This document shows, in pieces, positions 18,346 to 30,300 of a DNA stretch of 64,000 nucleotides. Below the pieces are notes generated by a model. It was not told the DNA's origin. It made no database searches and saw only the letters and a list, made by a program, of their open reading frames with translations. Numbering within the stretch: the stretch's first letter is position 1; each line of letters begins with the position of its first letter. Origin of the DNA: Hypomesus transpacificus. Its lineage: Eukaryota > Chordata > Actinopteri > Osmeriformes > Osmeridae. The stretch is from contig NC_061072.1 of NCBI RefSeq assembly GCF_021917145.1, forward strand, positions 14,486,742-14,550,741. Direction: 5' to 3'. The translations under genes and the position numbers were made by a program.

Positions 18346-18862
18346 ATGGCTCGGGACATGTCAGATAAAGAGATCCTGAAAATGGAGCTTGATCAGCTGA
18401 AGAAGGAAGTTAACACTCCTCGAACCCCGGTGAGAACCTGGCATACTCTGCACCTTGAAAATTCTACAATATAAGATAACACTTGTGTAAAAAAGCTCCT
18501 TTGGTAGGATCAGTCTGTCCTTGAATTATCGCTGTGAAAGGAACATTATTTTACAACCGTCAGTAAAAAACATTCTAAAGGGACTTTGTTGAACATGCTT
18601 AAAAGTCATGATGTCAACGAATGCTCATTCTCCTTCCTTTGCTAATCTTCCTTCATATTTTTTGTTCTTCCTCTTCCTCTTCTTCTTCTTCTTCTTCATC
18701 TTCTTCTTCTTCTATTGTAAAATCTTTCCTTGGCAGGTTGGAGTAAATGTCAAGGAAACAATTGACTTTGTTGAGGGCCTGGCACCTGAAGACCCTCTGA
18801 TCAAGGGCGTGCCTGAGGACAAGAACCCGTTCAAAGAGAAGGGTGGCTGTATAATTACCTAG
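18346..18862 (+). CDS. gngt2: Transducin gamma subunit, cone type (GNGT2)
   Basis: Coding exons are 18346-18429 and 18737-18862, joined in phase 0, giving 69 residues, the same length as human GNGT2. The ATG lies five bases after a TTTAG acceptor. The sequence contains the G-gamma coiled-coil segment (KMELDQLKKEV), the DPLIKGVPEDKNPFKEKGG signature and a C-terminal CAAX box CIIT. In cones this protein pairs with G-beta-3 as part of transducin, which couples opsins to phosphodiesterase. The CAAX cysteine should be prenylated and hold the complex at the outer-segment membrane. The terminal residue is Thr, whereas mammalian GNGT2 ends in Ser. The single coding intron contains a TTC-rich tract at 18662-18715 next to the acceptor. 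Confidence 0.95.
18662..18715 (+). repeat. TTC microsatellite in gngt2 intron
   Basis: Imperfect TTC repeats (interrupted by CTC and ATC) extend the polypyrimidine tract upstream of the gngt2 exon-2 acceptor. Confidence 0.8.
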
Positions 18863-19096
18863 CACAGACATCCAGAAGAAGTAACAACGTTTTTTTATGA
18901 GACAGTGTGTATATATTCCAACCACATACCTGGCACTGTGTGGATGGATCTTCTAGAGATTCATTCTAGACAGACAGTACGGAGAAAAAGCACATCAAAT
19001 GTGTCATGATGTCATTATTTTGAGACAGGCTTCCACTTCCTATTTCTGGATGATACGTGTTGCTGTAATTATGTACTGTATCTGTGTCAATTTGTA

Positions 19097-19102
19097 ATTA
19101 AA
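19097..19102 (+). terminator. gngt2 poly(A) signal (ATTAAA)
   Basis: The common variant ATTAAA lies about 235 bp after the gngt2 stop codon, a plausible 3' end. Confidence 0.45.
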
Positions 19103-19707
19103 CACAAATAGCTGTACAGAGATTTGACCTGTTCCTGTTTTGTGATTTTATTTACTTGTAGGATTACCTTGTGACTTTTGACATATTTTCAGTGTTTTAT
19201 CTGCAACATCAAAATTTTTGTTGTAGAATGTATCAATTTTAAAAGCTTCAAGTTCTATTCCTTCTAAGGGTAAATTTAAAGTGGGCCATTAATCAGCATT
19301 TGAACATTTGTACGTTGCACATTTGGTAAACGTGGCAATATACCTACCCCTGATCAGCAAGATAACTTCTCTGTCTCCTTTATCTTGAGCTCTGTGGTTT
19401 GACAAAACCATTGCCGTCATGCCAGTCTTACAGTAATTTATAATAGGATTTCTGAGTTGGAAGAAGCTGGGCCTTTTGGCCTTTTGATAAAGTACACAGC
19501 TGCTTCCTGTGTCCAAGTCCTTAAGCTCATTGCTGAGACTTGAGCTCAGGATCCAATTCCAGTACATGTACAGCTCTCCCCTTCCGATAACACATGATAT
19601 GATATTACTATGACAAGTTTCAAGATTAGCAGAAAGATGAACAGAAACTCATCTTCTAAATGAAAGCTGCAGAAATTCTTGTAGTCCAAGTCTATTCTGA
19701 AAGATTA

Positions 19708-19909
19708 GGACGCTCAGATGGCTGAGTGGTTAGAGTGTCGGGCTTTTAATCAGAAGGTTGTTGGTTTGATTCCCAGCCGTGCCCAATAAAGTTGTCTCCT
19801 TGGGCAAGGCACTTCACCCTACTTGCCTCTGGGAGAATGTCCCTGTACTGACTGTAAGTTGCTCTGGATAAGAGCGTCTGCTAAATGACTAAATGGTAAT
19901 GTAATGTCA
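19708..19909 (+). mobile_element. tRNA-derived SINE with LINE-like tail
   Basis: The element has a Pol III box A (TGGCTGAGTGG, 19719-19729) and box B (GGTTTGATTCC, 19763-19773) at tRNA-like spacing. It then has a conserved middle ('GGGCAAGGCACTTCACCC') and a tail containing GCGTCTGCTAAATGAC (19874-19889) followed by ATGTAATG-type repeats. This is the architecture of widespread teleost tRNA-SINEs that borrow a LINE 3' tail. It sits between gngt2 and retsat in the plus orientation. Confidence 0.85.
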
Positions 19910-21439
19910 AGGGTGCGAGTGTTTTCAAAAGGTGAAAAAAAAATAGTCTTCATTCTTCATATATATATTCTGGAACAGAATTGTCTTTATCGGCATGTGT
20001 ACTTGTCCTTTTGAGATAACATAGCTCATCATGGAATCGCTGGACTAAACATTAACAAGTAGTTAGCTTGTTCTATAAAATTAATGAAAGAGTATTTTGC
20101 AGAAAGGCGTGAAGTGAAGCTGCTTCGGTTTAGCCAGGCATAGAGAGCACTGAAACCAGCCAACAGGCTACAAGCTGTGATCCTGTAATTGGTGTAATTA
20201 AAATACATAGGTCACAGGTTGCTGTTTTATTTATTTATTTTATTTATTTATTTTTACCTGGTGCGTGCTTGCATACAACCAATGTCCAGCTCGCCACAAC
20301 CAGAATCCCAGATGTAGATAGGCTATAGGCGACAGCTCACCTGCAGAGAAAACTCAATTATTATAAACAGGAAACACCTGTTCCGTTCAGGGGGCATACC
20401 CCAACGGAGGGCAGGTTTCAGCCTTTCATGTTTGCATTACATGTGTTCAGATTCAGATAACTGAAGTTTTTAATTAGTCTGAAAAGTATTGTTTTGGTGA
20501 AGGATTGGATTTTGTCCAAAGAGAGAACTGTCTGTGTTGTCCTTGAAATAAGGTGAAGTGGACATAATAACTGCTTAAACAAAGATTGTTTACTTCTTAT
20601 TGTAATGTTCAAACATTTTATTGATTGGTTAAGAAACTTAAATAAATTGTGAATTTTCAAATCAATTATTTGTATTGATAAGAAGTTATGGAATTGAAGG
20701 ATTCATTTTTTGGTGAGTAGGAAAGCTGGTTAATTCCACAGATTCCAGTTATCTAAAGTATTTTATAGCTGTTATCACTTCACTTGGGTAATGTTTATTT
20801 TATTCAGGTATGACGTTCTACCCGAATTTCTACCTTAAACATGACTAAAAGGCTTTGTTAACTAAACTAACGTAACAAATCCATAAAAAAGACGTATGTG
20901 TATAAAGTCTATGGAGGGTTTGCACAATTCCTCACTATCTTAATTACCTTATCTGATAACACTAGTTACACAAGTAATTTAAAACTGGCAGATAACTTTT
21001 GTTTTCGTGGTATGATTATTTTTCTAGCCTACTGCTAATTTCAGCATTATATTTGAATTTATTCAGCAATATTTTCTTTGTCAAGTCTTTTTTGTTCACA
21101 CTTCAAAGATAATATTTTTCAGCTTCAGAGTGCTGTGTCCATCCAGCACTGTGGTGTTTGGACAACCATTTTGTGTAACCATCCGACTAGAACATCCTCG
21201 CAGAACATACCTCATGCAGGTGTTTTATCTTTATTGCCCGCTATTACATGATAATCCTATTACGGCTAGTGCGAAGATTATCGGCAGTTACACAAACATA
21301 TTTTCTCGTCCTTCCAACCAGACCTTTGTCACTCAATACGATAAAAGGGGGTTGATTGGGCAAGGCAGTTTCAGAATCACCAGGTTTTAAAGCTGCACTT
21401 GGTTTCTTTCTCCACAGTCTGTAGCTGAACTCTTTGATC
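19910..21439. other. Intergenic region upstream of retsat
   Basis: This AT-rich spacer has a TTTA-rich run near 20225-20255. The last 300 bp should hold the retsat promoter and 5' UTR. No coding sequence or clear TATA box was recognised. Confidence 0.35.
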
Positions 21440-24400
21440 ATGTGGCTGTTGATATTTGTGGTGTGGTTGGTGATGTGGGCTGGAGGGTCATACTGGTACC
21501 TGTTTGGCAAGCCAAGTCCCTTCTCTATAGAGTCTGTGAGACCACCGGGCCCCCGGGAATATGACCAGAAGAAGAGGGACAAAGTGATCAAACAAGGTAA
21601 AGATGAAAAACATGTCTTCCTGTCTAGCCTATGCTTCAGACATTCAACAGTTGTGCTGTAGTCATCTGCTACTTTAATTCAAGTCCAATTTGAATTAGCA
21701 TTTTCTAATGATTACAGATATGGTGTCCAGAGGGTGATTTACTCTATAGTCTATGTACTGTGTCACGCTATTCTGTATCAGGCACCCTGTTTCAACACAG
21801 GAAATCAGAATTTGCCGACTGTATGACACAATACATGTTCCAAAATGCTAATTTTGTTATTGATCTAACCTTCAGGTGGATTTCTCTGTGTGACTCCGTC
21901 TATAGCTTTAACACTGAGCCAAATGTCAGGTTTAGTTAATTAATTTAGATGGAGAGAAATATAACATTATTTTAATTTAGATAAATACTGTGAGGTCCGC
22001 AATGTGACCCAAAGCAAATGGGTGTAAGTAAGTAGTAAGACTTTATTTATATAGCACATTTCATACAAAAATTGCAGCTCAAGGTGCTTTACATAAAATC
22101 AGCAAAAATATAAAATCTGCAAAAACATAAAATCTGCAAAAACAATCATATAAGTGATAAAAGTAATAATAAAAACTTCTAAATAAACAAGATGAATAAA
22201 ATGTAACACATAAGCGATAGTGCAAGTCAAACACAAGCCGCAATCTTTGCAGGAATCCAAAACAAATCTATAAAAACAATTATATAACTACTAAAAGTTG
22301 TAAAACCCTTCTGAGATAAAAAAAAAAAATGGTTAAATGCTTTGGTAAAAAGGTAGGTTTTAAGCTAAAAATGTTGAGCGTATTTGCTTCCCTAATATTT
22401 ATGGGTAATTTGTTCCATAGTTTTGGGGCGTAATTGGCAAAGGCTGCATCACCAATCGTCTTATGACTGCTTCCGGTGACCTTTAATAGGCCTGCATTTG
22501 ATGATCGCAGTGTTCTAGCTGGTGTGCAGTATTTCTTAAGGAGGATTTAACTGTTGTAGTTCCAGTCCTGTTCATCTCCATGTGCTGTTTATCTTAATTA
22601 GATAATTACTGATTGATGATAGTAGCGATCCAAAATGCCATTCAAAGACCGTTTACAGCTTAAAAACAAAGATAACAAATGCCAGTTGTAGTAATAAGGT
22701 ATCTTGGGCCAACCTTCAGACCTTTGCCTCCAAATAACATAACCTACTTTCATTCTTTACAACTTGAATTGCACACAGATAAGATGTAAGTGTTCAGATA
22801 AGAATTATGATATCTTACCTTTTGCAGGTTTCAGTGTTGACAAAGTCCCCAAAGACTTGGATGTCATTGTCATCGGCAGTGGCATCGGAGGCTTGACGGT
22901 TGCAGCCACGTTGGCTAAAGTGGGCAAGAAGGTCTTAGTGCTGGAACAACATGATCAGTCTGGGGGCTGCTGCCACACCTATGTGGAAAAAGGATTTGAA
23001 TTTGATGTCGGTAAGAAGTTGTGTTTGTGAGAAAGAGGAGGATGTGTACATTTTTGAATGTAAGCACTCGCACTGAATGGTCACCATTTCTCCTGAAGGA
23101 CTTCACTACATTGGCCAGCTCCATGAGAACAGCCTTCTGCGCATCGCCTTTGACCAGATCACCGAAGGCCAGCTGGAGTTTGTCGAGCTGGACCAACACT
23201 TTGACACCATCCAGATTGGACTGGGAGAGGAGAAGCGAGAGTACACCATCTTCACTGGCAAGACCGAAATGGAGGCTCACCTCAAAAAACAGTTCCCAGA
23301 TGACATCGCCGCCATTGAAACTTTCTTCAGAATTATGAAGGTATAAGATGAGTCGAGGGTGTTTTTTTTGGCACGTGTGAGCAAGGGAAGCACCATTTCT
23401 GACTTGAACTAACCCTAACCCTTTTTTTTCCCACGACTGTTCTCAAAACTCTTTGGCTGTGGCAGGTGTCAGCTAAGAAGACTCATTACCTGGCCACGTT
23501 GAAGCTGATTCCTAAGTGGCTGGCCCTTTTCCTGGTGAAGACACGAATCGCCCACCTATTTTCCCCCATATTCACCCTCTCTGGGACTGGAGCAACAGAT
23601 CTCGTCAGCACTCTGACCAGCAACAAAGACCTCCATGTCATCTTCTCCTACCTCTTCTATGGTGACTTACCTTTTTATCCCTTGGTTCTCTATCCCAGAT
23701 CACTGGTAAAGCACTGGTTCACTAAACGAGACTTTTCAGTCACAAAGCTTTTTTTTCTTGACATGCTTTTCTAGGTGTGCCACCTAAGGACTCCAGTATT
23801 GTCATCAACGCCCTCCTGATTCACCACTACAAGAGAGGAGCGTACTACCCCCGGGGAGGGGCCAGTGAGATCTCCTACCACATCATCCCTGTCATCCAGA
23901 AGTCTGGAGGAAATGTCCTGGTCCGAGCACCTGTCACCCAGATCCTGGTCAACAAGGAAGGGGCTGCTTATGGTAGGTCAAATCCTGTGTGCCACTGCTG
24001 CCTTAATAACTCCGATAGCCAAACCAATTCCTAACTTCCTTGTTCTTCATCATGTGCAGGTGTGAAAGTGAAGAAGGGTCGGGAGGAGGTGGAGGTGCGT
24101 GCTCCTGTGGTGATTTCCAACTGTGGCGTCTTTACCACCTTCCAGAAACTACTGCCTCCAGAGATTAGCATGAAGCAAGGTAACCTATGCTCAGAATGAT
24201 GTTCAGACTTTGTTTCTTGCCAAATACCCAAGTCCGAACACACTTGCGTAGCTTTGGTTTTGCAGGAATAAAAATTCCATCTTTTCCCCCCAGATGTTCA
24301 AGACCGACTTGACATGATGAGGCATGGCCGAGGATCGTTCTTGGTTTTCTCTGGTTTCGACGCCACCCAGGAGGAGCTTGGTATTGTGTCGACCAACTTC

Positions 24401-25938
24401 TGGCTGTTCAAGAATAATGACATGGATACTTCGTGAGTAAAGTTGATTACTGTTGCCTTACTTTCTTCACAAGGTGGTGCTATTGCCTAGATATAAAATC
24501 CTAAGATTTTCAGAAACTTAGGGCGGTCACTGTTGAATTGTCTGGCCTGTTGTAATGCAACATGTGACACTGCATGTATAAACAGAACATCCAAGTTGAT
24601 GTAATTCCTGTTTTTTTTAGGATGGATGAGTTCTTTGCCCTGAGCAAAGAAGATGCACCTGAAAACATTCCCATGATGTTTATTACATTCCCTTCTGCCA
24701 AAGACCCAGAAGCCAAGAAAAGAAACCCAGGTAATGAAAATAGTATCAACAGTACAACGGCATTGTACCTTTGGACGACATTGCCTGAAGCAGACACTTA
24801 AAATACAATACCCAAACTGTGACACCCACAGGGAAATCCTGCATGACGATACTAACCATGGTAAAATATGAGTGGTTTGAGGAGTGGAAGGACACTACAG
24901 TGAGGAAAAGGGGGGATGAATACCACAACTACAAAATGAGATACGCTAACCAACTCTTTGCCTGGGCCTGCACCATTTTCCCTAAACTAAGGGAAAAGGT
25001 ATGACTGTCTCCTTCTTTCTGTCCAATTGTCGGTGTATACGTTAGAGACTGTTGAGTGTGTGTGTGTGTGTGTCACACAAACACACAGGCCCATACATCT
25101 CAAGAAGATTTTTCAAGGACGTTTCTGTGTTGTGTTGGTAGCTGGTCTTCCAGGATGTGGCTACTCCTCTCACCAACATGCACTACCTGGGAGCCCAGCG
25201 AGGGGCCATGTACTCAGCTGAACACAACCTGGACCGCTTCCATGCCGAGGCTGTAGCCAGGAACAGGTGCAACACTCCAGTCAAGAACCTCTTCATCTCA
25301 GGTAGGGTTTCAGCTATATGATAACCAAATATAGCAAATCTAAATTTATTTGTTTAGAATGTTTTACAAGCAATGTCACAGAGGGCTTCACATATGCCCA
25401 TAGAACTGCCCCTCAGCCAACCTAAACCCTCAATAATGACAAATATAGCAAATCTAAATTTATTTGTTTAGAATGTTTTACAAGCAATGTCACAGAGGGC
25501 TTCACATATGCCCATAGAACTGCCCCTCAGCCAACCTAAACCCTCAATGAAGACAAAGACATCTCCCAGGGAGACTCATTGAGAATGAAATTAAAGATAC
25601 CTTGGGAGCAATATAATAGAGAATGATAGAAATGATTTTGATGTTGTATCTACTAATATAGATCTGATCATGTGTTGAGCTGTGCACGACAGTGATTCCA
25701 TGTCTTATGCATGTGTGTGTGCTTGTCCTTGTGTGTTCCTGTATGTATGTGTGTGTGCGCGCGTGGTACAGGTCAGGACGTGTTCAGCTGTGGGATTGCA
25801 GGTGCGCTACATGGAGGCCTGCTGTGTGCTTCCACTGTGCTGGACCACATTGTCTACATCGACCTTCTTTTCCTCAAGAAGAAGCTAAAGAAGCAGAAGG
25901 CTAAAGAGCTGGCCCTGCTGGCTAAGAAGATTGAGTGA
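21440..25938 (+). CDS. retsat: All-trans-retinol 13,14-reductase (retinol saturase), complete 11 exons
   Basis: Coding exons are 21440-21596, 22828-23010, 23099-23340, 23466-23661, 23775-23972, 24060-24179, 24294-24432, 24621-24730, 24832-24998, 25142-25301 and 25772-25938. All are bounded by GT..AG sites with agreeing phases, giving 612 residues (human RETSAT has 610). A hydrophobic N-terminus ([13 protein letters not shown]) is the ER signal/anchor. The FAD-binding Rossmann motif GSGIGG is at residues 69-74, followed by an acidic residue in VLVLEQHD. The C-terminal flavin-binding segment reads [17 protein letters not shown] and the protein ends in a Lys-rich tail. The enzyme saturates the C13-C14 double bond of all-trans-retinol to give 13,14-dihydroretinol at the ER membrane. 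No frame damage is seen. Confidence 0.97.
22031..22545 (+). repeat. Interspersed repeat in retsat intron 1
   Basis: The segment starts with a TTTATTTATATAGCAC motif, has AAGGTGCTTTAC nearby, then an A-rich middle. It ends in a GC-richer part containing TTTGGGGCGTAATTGGC and AGGCTGCATCACC. I recognise these words from a repeat family common in fish introns and 3' UTRs. The family name and exact borders cannot be set without a repeat library. Confidence 0.55.
25327..25548 (-). repeat. Tandem duplication of an L2-like LINE tail in retsat intron 10
   Basis: A 114-bp unit starting AAATATAGCAAATC at 25327 recurs at 25441. The 108 bases from 25441 to 25548 appear identical to 25327-25434. On the minus strand each unit contains GTGAAGCCCTCTGTGAC, the same words as the LINE-tail repeat at 53265-53415. 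The near-absence of differences implies a recent duplication. Confidence 0.85.
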
Positions 25939-27387
25939 GACTCCAGCTCCCCTACAGGACTGTGGTATAACTGCATGTAAAGAAAAACTCAAACTCAAAT
26001 GGACCAACGCCTGGAAGACTAGGGACTGGAGCATACACATTATTGTGGCTCCGAAATCAACTTCAGTTTAAAAACATTGGGCAGAGCAGGCCTCTCTAGA
26101 ATCTGATACCTGTTGACCTTGAACATAAGTGATACTTTGGTTTATTTATATTACACATGGGGTGTGTTTCTGGTAAGTGGGCCACTAAATGAGGTGCAAC
26201 ACTTTGAACGAATGCTTCTTAAATATGGATGCACAATCCTCATACATTTCTGGATTCCATGAACTCATCATATGGTCCCAATATTTGGACCAAGCAACAT
26301 ATTTCAAGGAAGAATTTGAATCAAAATGTTTTCATGAATACTTCTCCGTAGTTTCATTTAATAGCTTAGATTTGTAAATACAGAATGTCAGTAATATTGG
26401 ATTGTGATCAGCCTGTCTTGAAATGTAATTCAGTATTAAAGAGTATTATAAATGATAAAACAGTAATTATTCATTTAAAAATTCCCATGGGATCAATAGT
26501 TAGCCAAACTATGATTTTGATAAGTCAAAGCATACCACTATTTGGCTTACTACATTTAAGATTGTGTTTAGACTTTTATTCCCATCATTAAAATGTATAA
26601 TATTGTGCTTCTTTTTCTAACTGAAAACAATTGTTGTTTATTGTCTAATGTTATGTAAATATTCACCATTCATGTATAGCTAATTTATTCAGAATCCATG
26701 ATGGAGGCCAGCCTTAATGGCGAAAATACACTTCTAAACTCTCTTCTAAAAACAAACATAAATGCAGTTAACATGAGCAAAGGATGTTTCATTGAAACAA
26801 ATCAGTCATATCTAAATAATCAGAGGCTTAACGTTTATCCAAAATGTACCTGACGGACCCCTTGTGGGTCTCCATGTTTTCCCACCTATGTTGTTCTGAC
26901 CTGAGTATCCACCCCGTGCTGTTTGGACAAGAGCTGAAATCTAAAGGGTGAGGAAAACCTCAGACTTCCTGAACTAAGTGAACATTTCCTGTGAAGGCAG
27001 AGCAGGTTGGTTGGCATGCTGTGGTTTGTAATGGAGGACCTGGGGGATCCTGAAAGATGAATGCCCCCTCTGTCAGGGTGCGCTGTTTAAACGTGCACCT
27101 CCATCCCCCTGCTGGATGAGCCAGTACCTCTATCCTCCCTTCTGAATAAACCAGTTCCCCAAGTTTCTGGACAAAGCATTAAGAAAAATGGCCCGCTCAT
27201 GCTTATGTTCAGATTTCCCCTAAATAATTGAATTTGACGTGCATAAACTGTACACAGACTTCAGACAGTTTTGTATTTTGCCATGTTTCATTGAATAACT
27301 GATTCGTACTGTACCTGTTGGATCTGTTTAGTGCAAAAAGAGAGGTTTTGACTGAATGAGTGTGGACACTGGACCAGACTGGGAAGG

Positions 27388-27393
27388 AATAAA
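27388..27393 (+). terminator. Possible distal retsat poly(A) signal
   Basis: AATAAA lies 1.45 kb after the retsat stop codon. Nearer weak signals exist, including ATTAAA variants around 26590, so the true 3' end is uncertain. Confidence 0.3.
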
Positions 27394-30300
27394 GTTAATT
27401 ACATTGCCCCAGCCTTCATGGAAATCAAGCCAACTAGAGTATATAATTACCAGCCTGTAATGTGCACTTCTTCACCAAAAATAGAGGTCAGCATTACATC
27501 TAATTCTTACTTTTCTACAGCCTCTCTGACTCACCAAATGAAAAAAAAGAACACAAGCTAAAAGTCCACCAAGGATTTTCAGGGCGTGTTGCATTATTTT
27601 CTCTCGACAGACTGTCCTGAAGCTGGGAAAGTAATCAACATAGTATAGGGCTTCAACTTCTTCCCAGGCTTCTAAAAACAAGGACAGTGTGGAGTAATCA
27701 AAGCAACCTTTTCCATGCAACTGCATACTTTTTCAAAGCAAAAGCTGTATCTGTGTGGTGAATTCCAGGGGGGCATGGGTGTCCTCCATCCTACTCTGCT
27801 TTTGTGGGTGGTTTGTTAGGCACGTTAAGGCTTGCTCTTGTATGACTGTCAGAGGCCCAGGAGGGAGTTGCTCTCGAAGAGTGTCCGGTATCACCTCTCT
27901 TTTATCAACCCCTCTCATAAACAGTTAACGAATGTTGTGAGACTGTAGTTCATCTTTTCATCGTCATACTCCTCCTGACTAACATATTTTCTAAAATACT
28001 GATTTTTTCCGCAGAAGGTGACAGGCTAAAGCAGCCCTCCCCCAACAAGCTGTGCAACACGGTGAGCTCCTATTGGCTCTGTGCGGCGGAGGAAGGACAT
28101 GTTGCTGGTCTCCCTTTTGTTTCAGCCGGCTTTCTTTTCCAGATGTTGCTCCTCCCTTGGGCTCGGCTTGGCAGGCTGCTCCTCTGCAGACTCTCCGAGC
28201 CAAAGCCCACAGCTGGTTTCCATCTGAGGGTTCTCTAAAAGGGTCGTAGCAGACAGCCATGACCAGGAGAAAACAGTCTGAGCAGGGAGCGGTAGACACG
28301 ACCAGAATACGTATACAGGTGCGATGCTGTGCGAAGGAAAGGAACATCAACCAGAGCTGGGAGTGTCACACAAACCAATACATCCAAATTTTCTATCCGA
28401 TCCTGTCAACCAATCATTTTTTTCTCTCTCGACTTTGAGTATTTCTTTCTGCAAAATGTAACACATCTTGAAGGAGTTCTGTAGCTGCACACACGTCTGT
28501 GTGTGTGTGCGAGCGCACGTGTGTGTGTGTGTTAACTGCGCTCCTCGAGAATGTGAATATGTTATAAATAAAGAGGAGCAAACACAGATTTCTCCATGTC
28601 TGTGTCTCTGTAGAGGAAACCAAACCAGACAGGGCTTTTTCCGTTCAACTCTGTCTCTATGTTTGGCTAACCATCTGCTATGAAAGAATTAGAGAAACTG
28701 ATTTTTAAAATCATTCTCTCCCTTCTAAAAGCCAGTAAATGTAAAACTGAACAAAAAATGTATCTGAATTATACATTTTTATGAAAAAATAAGTAATGAC
28801 ATTTCTGATTCAACAATGCATGACCATTAACCCCCAAACTATTGGATAGGTATTACCACATTGGCTTATGCAAGGTAAAACCCAGAGCAGTTACGGTTAA
28901 CTGTTTAGGTTAAACACAGCTAGCAGTTCAGGTAAACTGTTCGGGCTAAACAAGCTAGCAGTTCAGGTAAAACACAGCTTGTTGTTCCACACATTGTTCA
29001 GCTTGGTTCTGGTTTAGTGGAACTGAAGATTCTCAAGCATTGAGACTGTCTTAGATATCTTATGCACTGTATTTGTTTGTTGGGCCAACCATTTGCATAT
29101 TCCCATGTTGCAGCACACAGATTTTCTTCCGGTACGTCATTTTATGGACTAGCTGGATGGCTTAGAGATCAGAGACATATCATTCAGCTTCTACAACGAT
29201 CCTATCATAACCATCCTTCCATGATCAATGAACAGGGACAGCATGTACGATTCACATTTACGTTTCAATGTTATAAATGAATTAAAAGCATTACCACTGC
29301 AGAGACTGAAAATTCTAGGTTCCAACAGTTCAAGGCTGAAAGACCCATGTGGGCAGACAAGAAGTTTCCAGACAAAACTGCAAGCACATTCAACCTCTGT
29401 GATGCTACCTTCCCCGACTGCCTGACCCGGGTGTGAGGGTTTACAGGTGACAGTGTGGTCCTCTAGTAGGAGCGGCGTCTGTCCTGAGCGTGCCTCGGAT
29501 GCAGGAACGTCTGAGGAATGCGTCCTGGCAGGCCACAGTTTTCCCTGTTCAGCAGCCATGTTTCCTGTGGGACTGCAACGCATGTTTTACTATGAATTAA
29601 ACTGCACGGTTACCTCAGACAGCAGGAGAGAGGGAGAGAGGGCTTTGGAGTTCCACTTTTGAACACCTTTTTACACGTTTATGTTAAAAGGTGTTCCGTT
29701 GTCTTTGTCAGTTTTCTTTATTGGTTCATTCTTTCGGGCAGTTCTTCGTTTATCTAAGCTGTGGAGAACTACTGTCACTGAATTCATGCTGTAAAGACAA
29801 GAAGGATGTAGGAAAGTGCACGAGCATGTGAGTAAAACATGACTGGAGCTCCTCAGTTCTCTTCATCCGCATCTGTGCCTCTTCAGGCAGGAGCTGTGTG
29901 CACCTGGCAACAACAAACATTTGACTTTTGACCTCTAAACCGAGCCTAAACATCTCTCTGGAATGGGGAGGGGGAGGGATCTTACTGGTCATCAGTAACA
30001 GTACGGAAAAGGAACGAGTGCCGTACTGAGCTTGCACTGCCACGGGCAACATTTTCTAGTCTAGCCACATGGCAACAATACTAATCACTACCTGCAAAAC
30101 CTCAAACCACCCTTCATTGTATAGCAACAACTCTCTGGGAAGCAGAGGGCTGCACGTCTGTGGTCTGACTCCAGAGCAGGGGAAGGCTCCTGACTAAACA
30201 CATCGAATAGAGGCATGCTAGGCATTCTGCTCATCTTCTACAATAACGACTTTTGTTTTCTCTTTCCATAATGACTCATTCTGCATGCTGAGTGTCTATG

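Noticed and set aside
29191-29583. 130-codon minus-strand frame in the gene-free interval
   Set aside because: No recognisable motif, no splice or promoter context and unremarkable composition.
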